The notes: generated by a model not told the origin, from the letters alone. Counted from the stretch's first letter, positions 20,974 through 32,970 are shown. The stretch is DNA of 64,000 nt from Notospermus geniculatus (GCA_002633025.1 NMRB01000079.1:154099-218098), one strand, 5' to 3'. Program-made: numbers and translations.

Positions 20974-21567
20974 CCAGTGCCAGATCCAGGAGTTTAAAGG
21001 GCCTACTCCCACCCCTATTTTGGCAGAAGTACTGGACACAGCCCTGGTTACTTTCAGCTAAGGATGTACAGTCGAACCTCTCTATTAAGGACACCTTCGG
21101 GACTGACAAATGCTGTCCTTAATTGCGAGGTGTCCTGATTACAGAGGTTGAAATGAATAGAAATGATCAGTTTGGGTCTGAACATTGGTGTCCTGATTAG
21201 AGAGGTGTCCTCCTGGCAGAGGTGTCCGTTAAGGGAGGTTCCACTGTACTTTCATGACTCAGAATCGGTACGTTTAGTTTCACCTTGTGACGTAGTTGGC
21301 TCCGCTCCGGAGAATCTTTAGCCTGAAGTTTCTTCTGATGGGTCAGCAAGCCTAGGGGTTTCCGGAGCCGGACACCCCATATTCTCCTGGGCAACCGACG
21401 ATTGTTCGTCAGGATTGGCAGAAATCGCATCTAGGGTTATTTAGTTTTACAATTTTCTGGAGAACCTCCAGATCGCTCTCAGTGTGGGTACCTGTACCCA
21501 CCTTCAGTAGCCACCTGAGGCCACCATCCTCAAACCCAGGTGCAAAAAATCCTGGATCCGCCCCTGG
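20974..21567. mobile_element. CAGGGGCGGATCC-family element split by copy 5
   Basis: CCAGATCCAGGAGTTTAAAG at the left and CCTGGATCCGCCCCTGG at the right. The CAGTGGAACC element sits between them. A related fragment lies at 58672-58900. Confidence 0.45.
21069..21246 (+). mobile_element. CAGTGGAACC element (copy 5), complete reference copy
   Basis: 178 bp, CAGTCGAACCTCTCTATTAA to GGGAGGTTCCACTG, flanked by TA on each side (21067-21068, 21247-21248). TA flanks suggest a Tc1/mariner-like MITE. Confidence 0.75.
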
Positions 21568-21989
21568 TCGGGTACATTTCTGGTGATATGCTGGCTGTTA
21601 CAACTTCCGGTGTCAATTTCTGTGCAAATGGAAACGAGTGATTTCATCTCCCATCTAGCAAAGTGATCCAAAATGGCATAAATCTAATCTATCCAGCTCC
21701 AATATGAGAGCTACCGAACTGTTATTTCCTCTACAGAATGGAGATTGTTGATTTATCAAAATGCCAGGCCAGGTCTCATCACGACGAGGGGGCATGTTAT
21801 GCCGCATAACATTTCCTTCATTTTCTCTGCCACCTTTGCCATTATTCAAAGTCTATCACCCCCACAAATAGCACTATTTCATTGCCAAGCAGTAAGAAAT
21901 GATCGTTGTTATCGGGTTTGAATAACATTGTGGGTGATGAGGATTGGAGTGTTTTTCACCAAATATTCTTTACCATCGACTGCGAGTCC

Positions 21990-22365
21990 ATAAGGCCAAG
22001 TTTACATAGAGGTATACAGTATACAGACACGCTGGCGAACAAAGGTTTCATGGTCATGAACCCTTTACTTTACAGGCCATTGTTCACCAGCGTCTCAGTA
22101 AACCGTATAGATGATTCTCAAATTCGCAGATCTGCGCACTTCCGCCGAAATCGCAACCACAACCTCAGTCTGAAACCAGGTGACGTGATGCAATCCATGA
22201 TTCAGCAATGGTCAACTCCGACACAACGTTGTCGAAGTCACTGTCGTGGGGTTGTCTGCGCCGCGTCATTCAGTTTCAGACTGAGGTTGTGTTTGCGATT
22301 TCGGCGGAAGTGCACAGATCTTTGGGATTTGACTATACAATGTACCTGTATGTAAACTAAGGGGT
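21990..22365. mobile_element. GGYYAAGTTTACAT foldback element hosting an ATAGAC MITE
   Basis: Outer arms AAGTTTACATAGAGGTATAC and GTACCTGTATGTAAACT. The right arm is split by 22107-22336. It resembles the TTA-flanked element at 40766-40895. Confidence 0.5.
22107..22336. mobile_element. ATAGAC…GTCTAT MITE (copy 1), nested
   Basis: Terminal arms carry GCACTTCCGCCGAAATCGCA and its reverse. It lies between CCGTA and TACAATG of the host. Other copies: 30891, 38245, 45575 (half), 63880 (half). Confidence 0.65.
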
Positions 22366-22917
22366 GTGGGTGTGATAGCAGGTGGTATTGAACCTCCTAC
22401 CCTCTGCTAAATGATCTGGGGCATGAGCCACTATACCATACAACTGTCATGACTGTGTTAGAGTTACGAAGGAGGGGGGTACAGAATCGTGATTGCCATT
22501 CCGGCCACAACCGTTCTACAATGATGCCCACAACATGATGACTACACTTGGTCCAAAATCTGACAAGTCAGTGTCATGTGAGGACGAGCCTTGCCTCCTT
22601 GTGTGTTTATCAAACCATTATATAGGAACCATACTGGCGATTTATTCATGAAGTTCGCCTGTGCATACATTCCTTAAGATCAGGCCATCTATCAAACGGG
22701 AGGTATACACATAATAGCCCATGGCTAATCAATTATTTAGGACGAGAAGAATTGCGAAATTATTGAAGGGATCTGATGAATAATTGTTGGGTAGCTTGTT
22801 AGTGGATGTGTATATTAGTAGCTGATTTGTTCGTCCCGGGGATGAAAAAAGGAGCATTCAGAGTCATCAGTTGTATTAGGATATGGCTAACAAGACATAT
22901 CAACAGCCTGGAATTAA

Positions 22918-23335
22918 CCCCTTCACTGCTAGTGGCAGCCTCATTAAAGGAGCATGGTACGTGGTCTCTTAGTGATATTTTGACTGCCGACGTAGAGGGA
23001 GCCATCTAGTGGCAGCAATATCAACTACAAAAAAACCATTACAAAATGTACATGGTATATCGGGTCCATTCGCTGGCAACACAGTTAGTCCCTGGGGTTG
23101 GAGAGTGGTGCATCGCAGCGATGGTGGCACTGGCTGTTGAGAAAAGATGGCAATACCAGGCTCCTTTAAACCAATCAAATCCTGAAATGTTACCGAAACC
23201 CTGTCACATAGGTATTCATTAGAAAGTGCTCACTGAGAGCTTTCCAATGAGTACCCATGTGATAGGTTTTTGGTGCATTTTGAAGATTTTTACCTATTTT
23301 TATTTTCGACAAAACTGTCCGTGGCAGTGGAAGGG
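22918..23335. mobile_element. TTAA-flanked element (CCCTTCCACTGCCA ends)
   Basis: TTAA at 22914-22917 and 23336-23339. Terminal repeats CCCCTTCACTGCTA and TGGCAGTGGAAGGG. TTAA flanks point to piggyBac- or Kolobok-type mobilisation. Right-end relatives at 12585-12596, 16306-16317, 44376 and 44903. Confidence 0.6.
22944..23169. mobile_element. Second TTAA element nested in the first
   Basis: TTAAAGGAGCATGGTA and TACCAGGCTCCTTTAA are its ends. The interior CTGGGGTTGGAGAGTG recurs in the 54.7 and 55.5 kb blocks. Confidence 0.6.
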
Positions 23336-23550
23336 TTAATAACTGTCTGATCTGTAGGCAGGAGGCCAGAAAGGACGTTGAGCAAAATGGATCTCGGAGA
23401 GCCACATACCAATGACGTATTTGCAAATCATCCACAGGATATGTGGATGTGTAATGGCCGGGGATTTCTCCTCTTGAAACAAAACTCTCGACAGTTTGTT
23501 GCTGATCACTCTCCAGAGAACTGAAGTCTCTGACATCTACCCCGTACGTC

Positions 23551-23870
23551 CATGAAGAGTCTTGAACGTATAATTAATATCTGTGAGAGCAAACAAGCAC
23601 TAGAAAACTCTCATGCAGGGAAGCACCACAAGTGTGCCGAGTTCATGCTCATCTTCCGTTCCTACGGCTAAAGCGCGGGCATGAAAGATTAGGGTTAGTG
23701 GACTTGTGGATGTGTAAATCCTGATGCTCATGAAGAGTCTTGGAATCAGATTTAATATATTGAAGAGCGTACAAGTGTTAGAAAACCCTCATGCAGAGAA
23801 GCACCACAAGTGCGCCGACTTCATGTTCATCTTCCGCCCCTATGGCTAAAGCACGGGGCATGAAAGATCA
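23551..23870 (+). repeat. 178-bp tandem duplication, about 1.8 copies
   Basis: CATGAAGAGTCTTG at 23551 and 23729; GCACCACAAGTGTGCCGAGT and AGCACCACAAGTGCGCCGAC follow at the same distance. Confidence 0.65.
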
Positions 23871-23977
23871 GTTAATTAGTCAACTCGGGCAAGTCTTCAT
23901 GTTTGGTTTATGGAGTCAAGAGCTGAGCACGAAGTATGGCATAATCAGCTCTGAAGAGAATTGGGAAAATTTGCAGT

Positions 23978-24312
23978 ACAGCAGGAGGAAACCGGAGTGC
24001 CAGAAGAAAACCGAGATGCTGTCATTTACAGTAGGGAATTTTCACCATGCTCTGCCCTGATCATGCACAGTTATAAAGATTTACCAGATGTAAACAGGTG
24101 GAGCCAGCTTCTCCTGGTACCAAATGGCAGCGTACAGGCCTGTCCTGCTGGAATTCCAAAGTGGGCTCAGTCCAGGTCGAGCTCGGCAGGTTTCAACCAG
24201 GCTAGTTTAAAAGGGGCTGAAAGAAAATCCAAGAATGGGTCCAGCTGGGGATTGAACCCAGAACATCAGAGGTGACAAGTGCTGATGTTTCCACTACATC
24301 ACTCTGACTGCC
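23978..24312 (-). mobile_element. SINE-B, minus strand, body interrupted
   Basis: Tail GCAGGAGGAAACCGGAGTGC (23980) and head with reversed B box (GGGGATTGAACCCAG) and A box (TTTCCACTACATCACTCTGA) at 24245-24310, separated by about 190 bp of other sequence. Confidence 0.6.
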
Positions 24313-24885
24313 AAGGGTTTGTAAATAAGGCTCCTGTATCTTGATAAACGGCCAAAACGTCGTCTCCCGAACAGATCCTCGCCATCAATGCTAGCGAGTA
24401 GAAAGTGGATTTCGAGGGCAGCCAACCCTGATTCTGCTGATCCTTACAAAGCTACTTGTTCTGACTCTCAACTCGGCACAAGTTACCCTGGAATTCATGG
24501 TATCGAGCGCCAGGGTCTATCCGGGATGATCCTTACCAGCTATTAGCCCGAGATAATATCGTTTAGAAAAGAATACCCCGTAATCTACTATTGATCTTTG
24601 CTACGAGAGTAAACGAAGTGTTCCTTGAATGTGCTTTGGTAAACTGAAACCTTTGCGGTGGAGTCGTTCCGTTTGTAAATGTTTTTTTGTCGCTCGTTAT
24701 CCTGGTTTCGTACTGTGGAACTCGAGTATCACAGGAAACGTGGTTAACGCTTTAACGTCCAAAGCCCATTTAATCCAAAGTGAAAATACGTAAAGATTTG
24801 TATGGGCATTTGTGCCGCCCTCTCAGACTAAAGCACTTTCGAACACCCCCTTGAAAGGCACCTGAAAGCTTCATGACCTCGGGGT

Positions 24886-25282
24886 GCACATTAAACTCCC
24901 CACGCAGTTGTATACCGTCCACGCCTCCTTCGGTTTACCCGCTCTCCACAACTGCTTCACTTTGTAAAATTTGCCGTGTTTGGTCAACAGATGGCGCTGA
25001 GAGAGTCGACCAATGAGAGCGCCGAGCAACCCTAAACCAAGCTGGCCTGGGACACTTTTTCATTTACTGAACGGTTCATGTGATATATTAGCCACAAGAA
25101 CATCCGTTGCCAACAGGCCAAAGAGTTCTGAAAGCAGCGTGCCGATAGGCTATAAAACTCACACCAGACGCTGACGCCATCTGTTGACCAAACGCAGCAA
25201 ATTCTATGAAGTGAAACAGTTGTGGTGAGTGGGTAAACCGAAGGACACGCGGCTCACAACTGCGTAGGGAGTTTAGGTGTAC
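24886..25282. repeat. Inverted repeat, about 110-bp arms
   Basis: TTTGGTCAACAGATGGCGCT and CGCCATCTGTTGACCAAACG form the inner ends; CTCCCCACGCAGTTGT and CACAACTGCGTAGGGAG the outer. Confidence 0.65.
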
Positions 25283-26660
25283 ATGTATTATGAAATCTAA
25301 GGCAGAAACCCAGCGGTGCCCCTCCCCCACACTTTTCAATACCCCAGGAACCAACTTTGAAGAATCTGAGTCCCTCCCGTTTCCAAACCTCATCTGCTGC
25401 TGATGCAAGTCAATAGCCTCATTGGATTACCACCATATTGGACATGATGTTAGTCGAGATTTGGCCAGGTACCAGCCCGGCACGTATAAATCCTTTTATG
25501 GTAATGATATATCGTGGTCATCTCGCCAGTCGATTCATGGTCGGCCTGATTGAGCCCGACAGGTCATTTCCTAAACTAATATTATTGGGTGTAAATTCCG
25601 AATGATGGGAACTCATTTGCGGTAAATGAAGAACCTGATGGGCCATCAGGGATGGCCGCACTCTAGAACTTTTTAAACAGAAACTTTGCTAATTCCAGGG
25701 ATACCTCCAGGATTTCATTAATGGTATGGTGCCACCTTCTGTAAAAAGGGCAGTTGGTGGCTGAAAGAGCATTGCGTGCATGGCGATATTTGAGGACAAT
25801 ATGCCCAAAGGCGAGCCTACAAGAAATTTGAAAACGGTACGTTTTTGTGGATGTGGAAGAGTACCATAGATTCCTGACTTTTTTAGGGGGACATGGCAGA
25901 TTTTGGGGGTCAGGGAGGAGCGTGGTGCGGCCAAAAAGGTCGTGGCGCAGCACCAGTTTGAGATGGCCTACAATTATCCCTGAATTCAACTTGAAATTGA
26001 CATGCCCTTTTCACATTGCAATAATTTGGCCAAATGTTCCTGAGCGAGCTTGGAATGATAACTATCGTGATTATTTCTGCTGTCGTTGGTTGCACTTGCC
26101 AGTGATTATCAGTTAAATAACTCACAACGGTCGCCAAAAGACGACGAAGTCGCCGAGCTCAAAGGACCGAACCATCCGCCCCTTGAGTCATCTCTATGAT
26201 GATCCATCGATAATGATGATCATTATAGGACAGTCGCAAAAATGACGACCGTGCACTGAGATCACTTCCGTAAACCCGCGGCTCAAGATCACTCGGTGGC
26301 GACAGTCGAAACGAAGGTCGCGGGTCGCATCGATTCAAAACTACCTCAGGGTAATACGGTATAGAACCGGCTCGTTAGCGAGACATTGATGATGATAATC
26401 GTCGTACAGGAATGCAAAGACGAATTATGTCGTCTATTGGGATGAGCTTGTTCGGAAGATAACGGGTTTGACCCTTGTGGAGCTGGTGCATTTTTGGGAA
26501 AAAATGGCACCAAAATAACGAACAGTACGCCTTTATTCTAATTCTCAGCCGCAAGTAAAAATGATGTTTCTACAAGTACTCTCTGGTGGGTACAGTACTT
26601 TCGTCCTGATACACCCTGTTAATGCATCGAGGATTGTAGGTGGTGAATAAAGTAGTGTCT
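25283..26660. other. No gene called
   Basis: Minus and plus frames of 75-108 codons overlap each other at 25663-26137 without splice context. Confidence 0.35.
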
Positions 26661-26663
26661 TGG

Positions 26664-26760
26664 CTTGGTGTCCAATTGGTGCAGTAGAAAGAGTGACACC
26701 AGTACCACATCTAAAGTTGTGGAGTCAAATCCTGAATCGTTGTAGGGGCTTATGTGACAA
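26664..26760 (+). mobile_element. SINE-like head, decayed
   Basis: CAATTGGTGCAGTAGAAAGA and GGAGTCAAATCCTGAATCG retain A/B box spacing. Confidence 0.4.
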
Positions 26761-26982
26761 AAAACTTGACTCTGTTAAAGTCTTCGTTTTCTCTGCAATT
26801 GCCCCTTGCCTTCGATGCAAATTTTATCCAGCACTGATGTTGTTTTGTCGTAAATACTTGGCAACCAATTCCCAGTCTTGCTAAACAGAATTCAGTTTCC
26901 ACTTGCTACATTTTTTATGTGGCTGTGGAGGTCACGCTATCGAATTTGGGATCACTTGGGATATTTATCTCGGTGAAGACAG

Positions 26983-27261
26983 AGATTGTTGGACGACTAC
27001 GAGACAAAAACAGCGGACTTGGAGTGCTTCTATGCCACGGTTGAGGAGGCAGAGGAGATTGCAGACAGCGAATTAGCGTGTAGAATAAATAAAAAACAGT
27101 TCTTCAGACTGGTACGGTTGAATGGCGTGATTTTGGAGAGATTTCATTTGATGGCAAGGTTTAGAAGAAGTGAAACATTTGGATTGTTTTTCAAGTTATC
27201 TGAGTGCGGCGTCTTCAGTTTTCCTCCGAGTCTTAACACTCTGGCAGCACCTGACTGTTGA
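26983..27261 (+). other. Protein-like frame of unknown status
   Basis: An open frame of about 90 codons contains LDDYETKTADLECFYATVEE and RINKKQFFRLVRLNGVILER, less repetitive than other frames here. It has no ATG at its start; GAAGACAG before it could be a weak acceptor. No family recognised; it may be an exon relic. Confidence 0.2.
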
Positions 27262-27540
27262 AATGATGTAAACGTGATAGATACACCAACGGCAGGCAAG
27301 TTTGCGTGTAAATGAACAACAAGAATGACACTTGAATCTAAATAACGTGCAAGTTATCCCAGCAAGCACATCAGTTATTGACAATGTGAAAAAGTCATGA
27401 TAAATTATTGCTCTCTGCCGAAATTGGGATCTTCTAGATCAAAATGACTTTCTTTGATCGTTTGGTTGATTTCCAGCACGAGATTATCAATCAAAATTCT
27501 ATTAGTTTGCAAATTAAGTTAGCATTTATCATCATAAACG

Positions 27541-27840
27541 TAGCTATCAGAAACTTGCCTCGCTGAGAAACTTGCATAGTTACCAGAAACTTGCATAGTT
27601 GGCAGAAACTTGCATAACTATCATAAACTTGCATTAACTATCATAAACTTGCATAACTATCATAAACTTGCACAGCTACCAGAAACTTGCACAGCTACCG
27701 GAAACTTGCATAACTATCAGAAACTTGCATAGCCATCAGAAACTTGCATAACTATCAGAAACTTGCATAACTATCAGAAACTTGCAGAGGAATGAACAAC
27801 TTGCATAACTATCAGAAACTTGCACAGCCGCAGAAACTTG
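27541..27840 (+). repeat. 19-bp minisatellite, about 16 copies
   Basis: Unit CAGAAACTTGCATAACTAT with CATAACTATC, CACAGCTACC and CATAGTT variants. Frames across it are not genes. Confidence 0.85.
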
Positions 27841-28095
27841 CGTTCGACTCTGATGTTGCGATGAAAAATGTACCACATTACAATTTTTTCCCATGACGCA
27901 ACATGAACAGTGGAAAAGTGACATCGCTCATGGCAACATCTGTTATTTTTGGCTACCCCCATTTGCATTAAGTAAAAGCGACAGCATCGGTTGCTGAGAA
28001 ATCCTTATTCCTTAATGGTTCCTGTCGGTAATCAGGGATTTCTTGCTGGATTACAGCCCACAACTGCCCTGAAGGGGGCTGAGATTTAGACACCA

Positions 28096-28203
28096 GGGCC
28101 CGTATGCATAAAGGTGGAATAAGCTTATTCCAGGTATAGCTTCATGTTATAACGTTAGGTTATACCTGGAATAAGCTTATTCCACCTTTATGCATACGGG
28201 CCC
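28096..28203. mobile_element. Palindromic MITE, GGGCCCGTATGCATAAAG
   Basis: Arms of about 48 bp (GGTGGAATAAGCTTATTCCA) with a loop near ATAACGTTAGG. Confidence 0.78.
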
Positions 28204-28255
28204 AGAGGTATGACTCTGATTGGTCCGTGGTATAACAGCATACATTCTACAAATG

Positions 28256-28616
28256 CAGTGGAATCCTTCTACAAAGACACCTTTTAAACTGACAAATGCT
28301 GTCCCTAATTCAGAGGTGTCCTGATTACAGAGGTAAGGGAAATTGCCAGTCTGGACTGAAGTTTGGTGTCCTGAATAGAGAGGTATCTGGAAACGGAGAT
28401 TCTGTAGTGGATCCATTTGTCATGTTGTTCAGTAGAACCTTGTTTAGCGGACACCTCTGCCAGGAGGACACCTCTCTATTAAGGACAGCATACATGTAGT
28501 TCAGTCCCAAATTGGTCACATCTGTTTTGTCCATTTTGACCTCTGTAATCAGGACACCTCTCTATTAAGGACAGCACCGGGCAAGGTGTCCTCAATAGAG
28601 AGGTCCCACTCTACTG
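28256..28616. mobile_element. Two CAGTGGAACC elements in opposite orientation
   Basis: 28256-28400 reads forward (GCAGTGGAATCCTTCTACAA). 28430-28616 reads in reverse (CAGTAGAACCTTGTTTAGCG … GAGAGGTCCCACT). Confidence 0.65.
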
Positions 28617-29185
28617 CAGAGTAGCTTGATACTGACACTTCCATCACATTCTGAAGCTGAAAATGATTTTCTGAAGTTTCACGAGATTGTCAAATATCGT
28701 TCAAGTGCACATTCAATTTCCTCAAGTCAGAATCAATATTCTTCTCACCAGATTTAATTGCACTGATTGACTATGTAATTATTTTGATTGATGTTTTGAT
28801 ATTGTTAATTGATTAGGTTTTAATTGGTGTAAGAGTGTCCCTGGAATTGATTACTCCTGTTGTTGTGCTGCGTTTTGTCGATGGATTGAACTGACAATAA
28901 ATGACTTGTTTATTTGATGATTTGTACATCGAAAGTTGGCTCTCAAAACTGCAGATGATATGGTACGAGGATTTTATATAGAGGTTCTTCACTGATGTCA
29001 CGACAATCACGTGACTGCAAAGACGGTGATGACGTCAAAACTATCACGTCATGACATTTTGACGTCAGGATCTGTGTGTTGACCCTGTGTTCATGCCGTG
29101 ATGTCGCTTGACATTTTGACGGCCAATGGTGGCATAGTTCGTCGTGGAAATAATTTCTATCTAGGGCTTTCCACTGTACTACAGT
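28617..29185. other. No gene; a possible TAGAGG relative
   Basis: TATATAGAGGTTCTTCACTG at 28976 with GACGTCA-rich sequence downstream may be a decayed TAGAGGC-type element. Confidence 0.3.
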
Positions 29186-29399
29186 CTCAAAGCACTTCAC
29201 ATCATTACCCCAGTTTCTCCAGAAATGTTTCTTGGGAAATCAATTAAGTAGCAGCTCATTCAGCACTAACTGTATCGTACAAGCCGGTCACCCACCCAAG
29301 GACTGATCCTCGCCAAAACCCGAACTACGAGCCGATAAAGGAAATCCTGCATGGACAGTGGGTTAGGTTATGCCATAAAATAGGAGACTTTACTGGTAT

Positions 29400-29550
29400 T
29401 AGAGGCCACCTGTTAGCAGTCCTAGAACGTCACAAAATTTGACATCAAAGACGTAAGCCATGGCCTCACGATGACGTTTGTGGTGGTCACTTCTTCTCTG
29501 TGACGTCAAATTTCTTGACATTCTGGACCGCTAACTGGTGGTGGCCTCTA
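29400..29550. mobile_element. TAGAGGCCACC palindromic element
   Basis: TAGAGGCCACCTGTTAGCAG and CTAACTGGTGGTGGCCTCTA; inner CACAAAATTTGAC and GTCAAATTTCTTG. Confidence 0.65.
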
Positions 29551-29564
29551 ACGGCAGGAAAGTT

Positions 29565-29700
29565 TACGATTGAGGGTTGAGCACACTCACTTGATACTTT
29601 CAGACCAATTGAGTGTACAGAGTTACGACTCAACTAGGAATTGAACTCACAACCTCTCGATCATGAGTCTGACACTCAAACCACTGCACCAACACCCTCC
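29565..29700 (-). mobile_element. SINE-C (tRNA-like head reversed)
   Basis: AGGAATTGAACTCACAACCT is the reversed B box and AACCACTGCACCAACACC the reversed A box. Similar head at 60680-60925. Confidence 0.5.
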
Positions 29701-30040
29701 CAGATCATTCGATCAGTGCAATCAGATAACGAACTCTCTCCCTAATTACGAAAGTTGTACTGAGTTGATCTCTTCTCCAAACCCTTACACGAAGAATTCC
29801 ATTCATGCCAGTCACGGTGTCGTTATTGGAAGCAATTGCGACTTTTTACTCTGAGGTGACGTGGGAAATTATCCGATGATTGAATTTGCTGCGGTGAAAA
29901 TATCGGCAGTGTCAAGGAACCCTAGCGTAACTGCTCTTTTGAAGTCAGAGGTGGCTCTGATGGTGATTCATCTAAATGTTGAATCAAGGGCGGAGCAGCA
30001 AATACAGCGTTATTAGCTCTAGAGGCAACATTGGCCAAAG

Positions 30041-30185
30041 CAGGAGGAAACCGGAGTTCCGCTGGAAACTGGGTCCCAGTTTGATCCCTAGGTGGACCCT
30101 CTGTTCATGTGATAGAGTGGGCGGCTCCCTTTGTCAGGACAGGTTTTCTCCGGGCACTCTTGTTTCCTCCTGCTGTACCATACAT
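30041..30185 (+). mobile_element. SINE-B body and tail, with an inverted tail piece
   Basis: CATGTGATAGAGTGGGCGGC … GTTTCCTCCTGCTGTACC. Just upstream lies the reversed tail GCAGGAGGAAACCGGAG. Confidence 0.5.
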
Positions 30186-30207
30186 TAAATTTGCCCAGTG
30201 TTGTCTG

Positions 30208-30345
30208 TAGAACTGAAGGCAAGCGTACATCGCACTTGCGACTGGAGACAACTAGTCGCCACTGAGCTACTGGCGACGGGGAGGATCTAGCTGAAACTGG
30301 AGGCGACTGATCAGTCGCCAGAAACGGTCAATGTACGCACCCTTG
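30208..30345. mobile_element. GCGTACATYGCACTTG element
   Basis: AGCGTACATCGCACTTGCGA and AATGTACGCACCCTTGCGA at the ends; TAGTCGCCACTGAGCT inside. The reverse-oriented copy lies at 49019-49131. Confidence 0.6.
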
Positions 30346-30890
30346 CGATTTGCTGGAACTGAGATTTTGCCAGTCGCTGCGAGTTGCACATGTTCAACTT
30401 GATTTCTGTCTGGAACTTAGACGGCGCCACCTGGAGGCTTTGAACGTTCTGCGGATATCTCTGTTCTTGTCGTTTACCCAGCGACGTCTAATACCAGGGG
30501 ACATCGCCCATAAATATTGAACTTCCAAGAAAGCAAACGTCTGACATGCGAGATTTTTTTTTTGAATTGATGGATCGGGTAGTTTCGTGTTCATGAAGTG
30601 ACTCTTCATGTCAGTCTGACGCGATGCGTGTAATTCTGTCAGGAGGAACATGTCAATAGATGTCAATGAAATTCATTGTCGAATTAATTTGATCGGCATT
30701 CAGTGTGAACAGATTTCGCCGCCCGTGAGATACTTTCTTCAGATGGGAGGATTTGGAATTTTTTGGCGTAAAAGTTGTCAGATTGGTCTGACAGGGCGGC
30801 AGCTAGGCAACAACAACATGTCATCTCGGGCGACGAACAGTCCAAATTATTTCAAAAGGAGTTGAAAAGTCAATTTAAAGCCATGCTGGT

Positions 30891-31136
30891 ATAGACCGTT
30901 CTCACATTGACGTAAACAACAAAGATCTGCGCACTTCCGCCGAAATCTCAACCACAACCTCGGTCTGAAACTGAATGACGTAACACAGACAACCCCACGA
31001 CAGTGACATCAAAGACGTTACATCAGACTCGAACATTGCTGAATCACTGATGGCGTCACATCAGCCGGTTTCAGATCGAGGTTCAGGTTGAGATTTCGGC
31101 GGAAGTGCGCAGATCTGCGAATTCGAGAATCGTCTA
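30891..31136. mobile_element. ATAGAC…GTCTAT MITE (copy 2), complete
   Basis: About 246 bp. CTTCCGCCGAAATCTCAACC and its reverse in the arms; ACAACCCCACGACAGTGAC in the core. Confidence 0.72.
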
Positions 31137-32220
31137 TTACGGAATACCCAGATTAAATTACCCATAAAATGCTTTTTCCAGTTGGGAGAATTTTTATATA
31201 TTTTTGATTGAAGGTCGTCAGAATGTGAAAAAATATCAAGATGTCACTGCCAGACTACCAAAAATGCAAATTTGTGGCGAAAACTGAAAATCAACTTCAC
31301 GCTTTGATGGTGTTAGTTGGATTCTAGCTCCTAATCACCTTCAAGGCGGCACATTTGCACCAAATCCGGTTTGCGATTTACTGCACGCTTTTCACAGGCG
31401 TTTATGACATCTACTTGCGATTCAAAGAAGAAAGCTACCGGTACGTGAACCTTTACTTGCCTGTGAAAAACCGTTCAGGAAAAGGCAAAACGCATTTAGT
31501 GTTAACGTCACTTTAAATGTAATATCCAGGATTTATTGAGTTTTCAAATTAACGAGGACAAAAAAATCTGCATCTTGATGACTTTACAAACATTTGTGCA
31601 AAATTTTGGAACTGAAAGTTTCAAATCACCATTCACGCTCTGTTGGATTCAGATACGTCTATCTACCTATCCTCTCCCTTCAGTTCAAATCAAATTGGTT
31701 ACAGCAACACTTCATCCTTTTTTATCGAAGATGCCGACTGCAAATTGGATTTTGAAATGGCCCGGTTCGAAAATGGAGAAGCTGTGAGCGGAACGAAAGT
31801 CTTGGATTCTAGTTCTTGTTTTTACCAGTGTTGATGCTTTGGGTTAGATGTTCATTTCGTGGCATGGTTGTCGCTGCTTACAGTTGGCCGATTTCTTTGT
31901 CCTGTAGGCTGTACTGGACCACTGTTAAGGCGCAGCTCCACGTGCAAGTTTTAGCACAACCTGGCTCACAGTGGACAATTCGCCATCATCAGTTTCCTTG
32001 TCACGTATGCTAAGACCAATGTTGCAATCGACCGCCCATAGTTTTCTACATCTAGATTTGCCCATTGAGAGCCAACTCGCATAAGAAAACCCTCACAGGG
32101 AGCAACACCTACAACTCCTTCGCCACTGCAAGACCTTTCGGTGGGTTAGAGCCAACTTGCTTGAGAAAACTCTCCCATAGAGCAGTGCCACCCCCTCCAC
32201 CTACAAGACCCTGTGGTCGT
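31137..32220. other. No gene called
   Basis: Frames of 60-83 codons at 31536-32013 lack start context and splice sites. Right halves of the GAGAGCCAACT foldback family lie at 32065-32110 and 32145-32190. Confidence 0.35.
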
Positions 32221-32234
32221 TCGTCGTAAGAGTA

Positions 32235-32330
32235 GTTTGAGATATGGCCTCATCCGTACTGACCAGGGCCAATAATGCTATGGCGTCGGCCCTGACGGAA
32301 AAATCAAAATACAAACACAAATATCTTGTG
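32235..32330 (+). repeat. Interspersed repeat (reverse copy at 40262-40360)
   Basis: CCAGGGCCAATAATGCTATG and GGCCCTGACGGAAAAATCAA match the reverse complement of 40270-40315. The 68-codon frame here is therefore not taken as a gene. Confidence 0.6.
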
Positions 32331-32805
32331 GTCAGTTTATTTGGTTTGGAGAAGGCCCAGAGCTTTACGAAGCATCTTGAAAAAGTTGGTGACGATTGCC
32401 AGCATCCGGACGGCAATTGTAATGCCAACTTAGCAGGGTATATACCATGATCGTAAAGCCAGCTTAGTCTGGACAACGGAGACCAACAGCTCTAAAAATC
32501 AATATGAACCATAAAGAAAAAGATTTCCTCCTCCTTACTGCTGCCATAGGGACTTGTAATTGGATTGGACATTAGCTGCCAGCATTCCGATGCTACATTT
32601 CTCCAACATATTAAGCCATCCTGATGTTGTTATTGGCCTCTGAAGGGTACTTAGGGCGTGCGTTGTCCATTCGAGGTGGTGTTGCGTCCCGTTGATGTCG
32701 TTAGAGTGGCTCTCTGCAGCTGTGATATCAAATGGCCTACTCGCGGAGTTTTGAATCTATTGTTTGGTCGTACGGCAATACAGTGTCTTTATACTGGTTG
32801 TAGCG

Positions 32806-32970
32806 CAGACGTGGACCCAGACGGAGCTCACGGGGCGTGCCTCCCTTTTGGCCAACAAATCTGTAAAATCGACCGTGAAATTCGGGTATTTGGAGCAAAT
32901 CATTATTCACTGCAGATTTCAATGTTCCTAGCAGAGTCCACCCCCTCTTTTCCTAAATCCTGGGGTGCCC
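32806..32970 (-). mobile_element. CAGGGGCGGATCC (hAT5-like) element, minus
   Basis: CAGACGTGGACCCAGACGG start; TTTTGGCCAACAAATCTG and GGAGCAAATCATT in the usual order. Confidence 0.6.

Noticed and set aside
27541-27840. CRISPR-like direct repeats
   Set aside because: Units are contiguous 19-mers with no unique spacers, in a eukaryotic context: a minisatellite.
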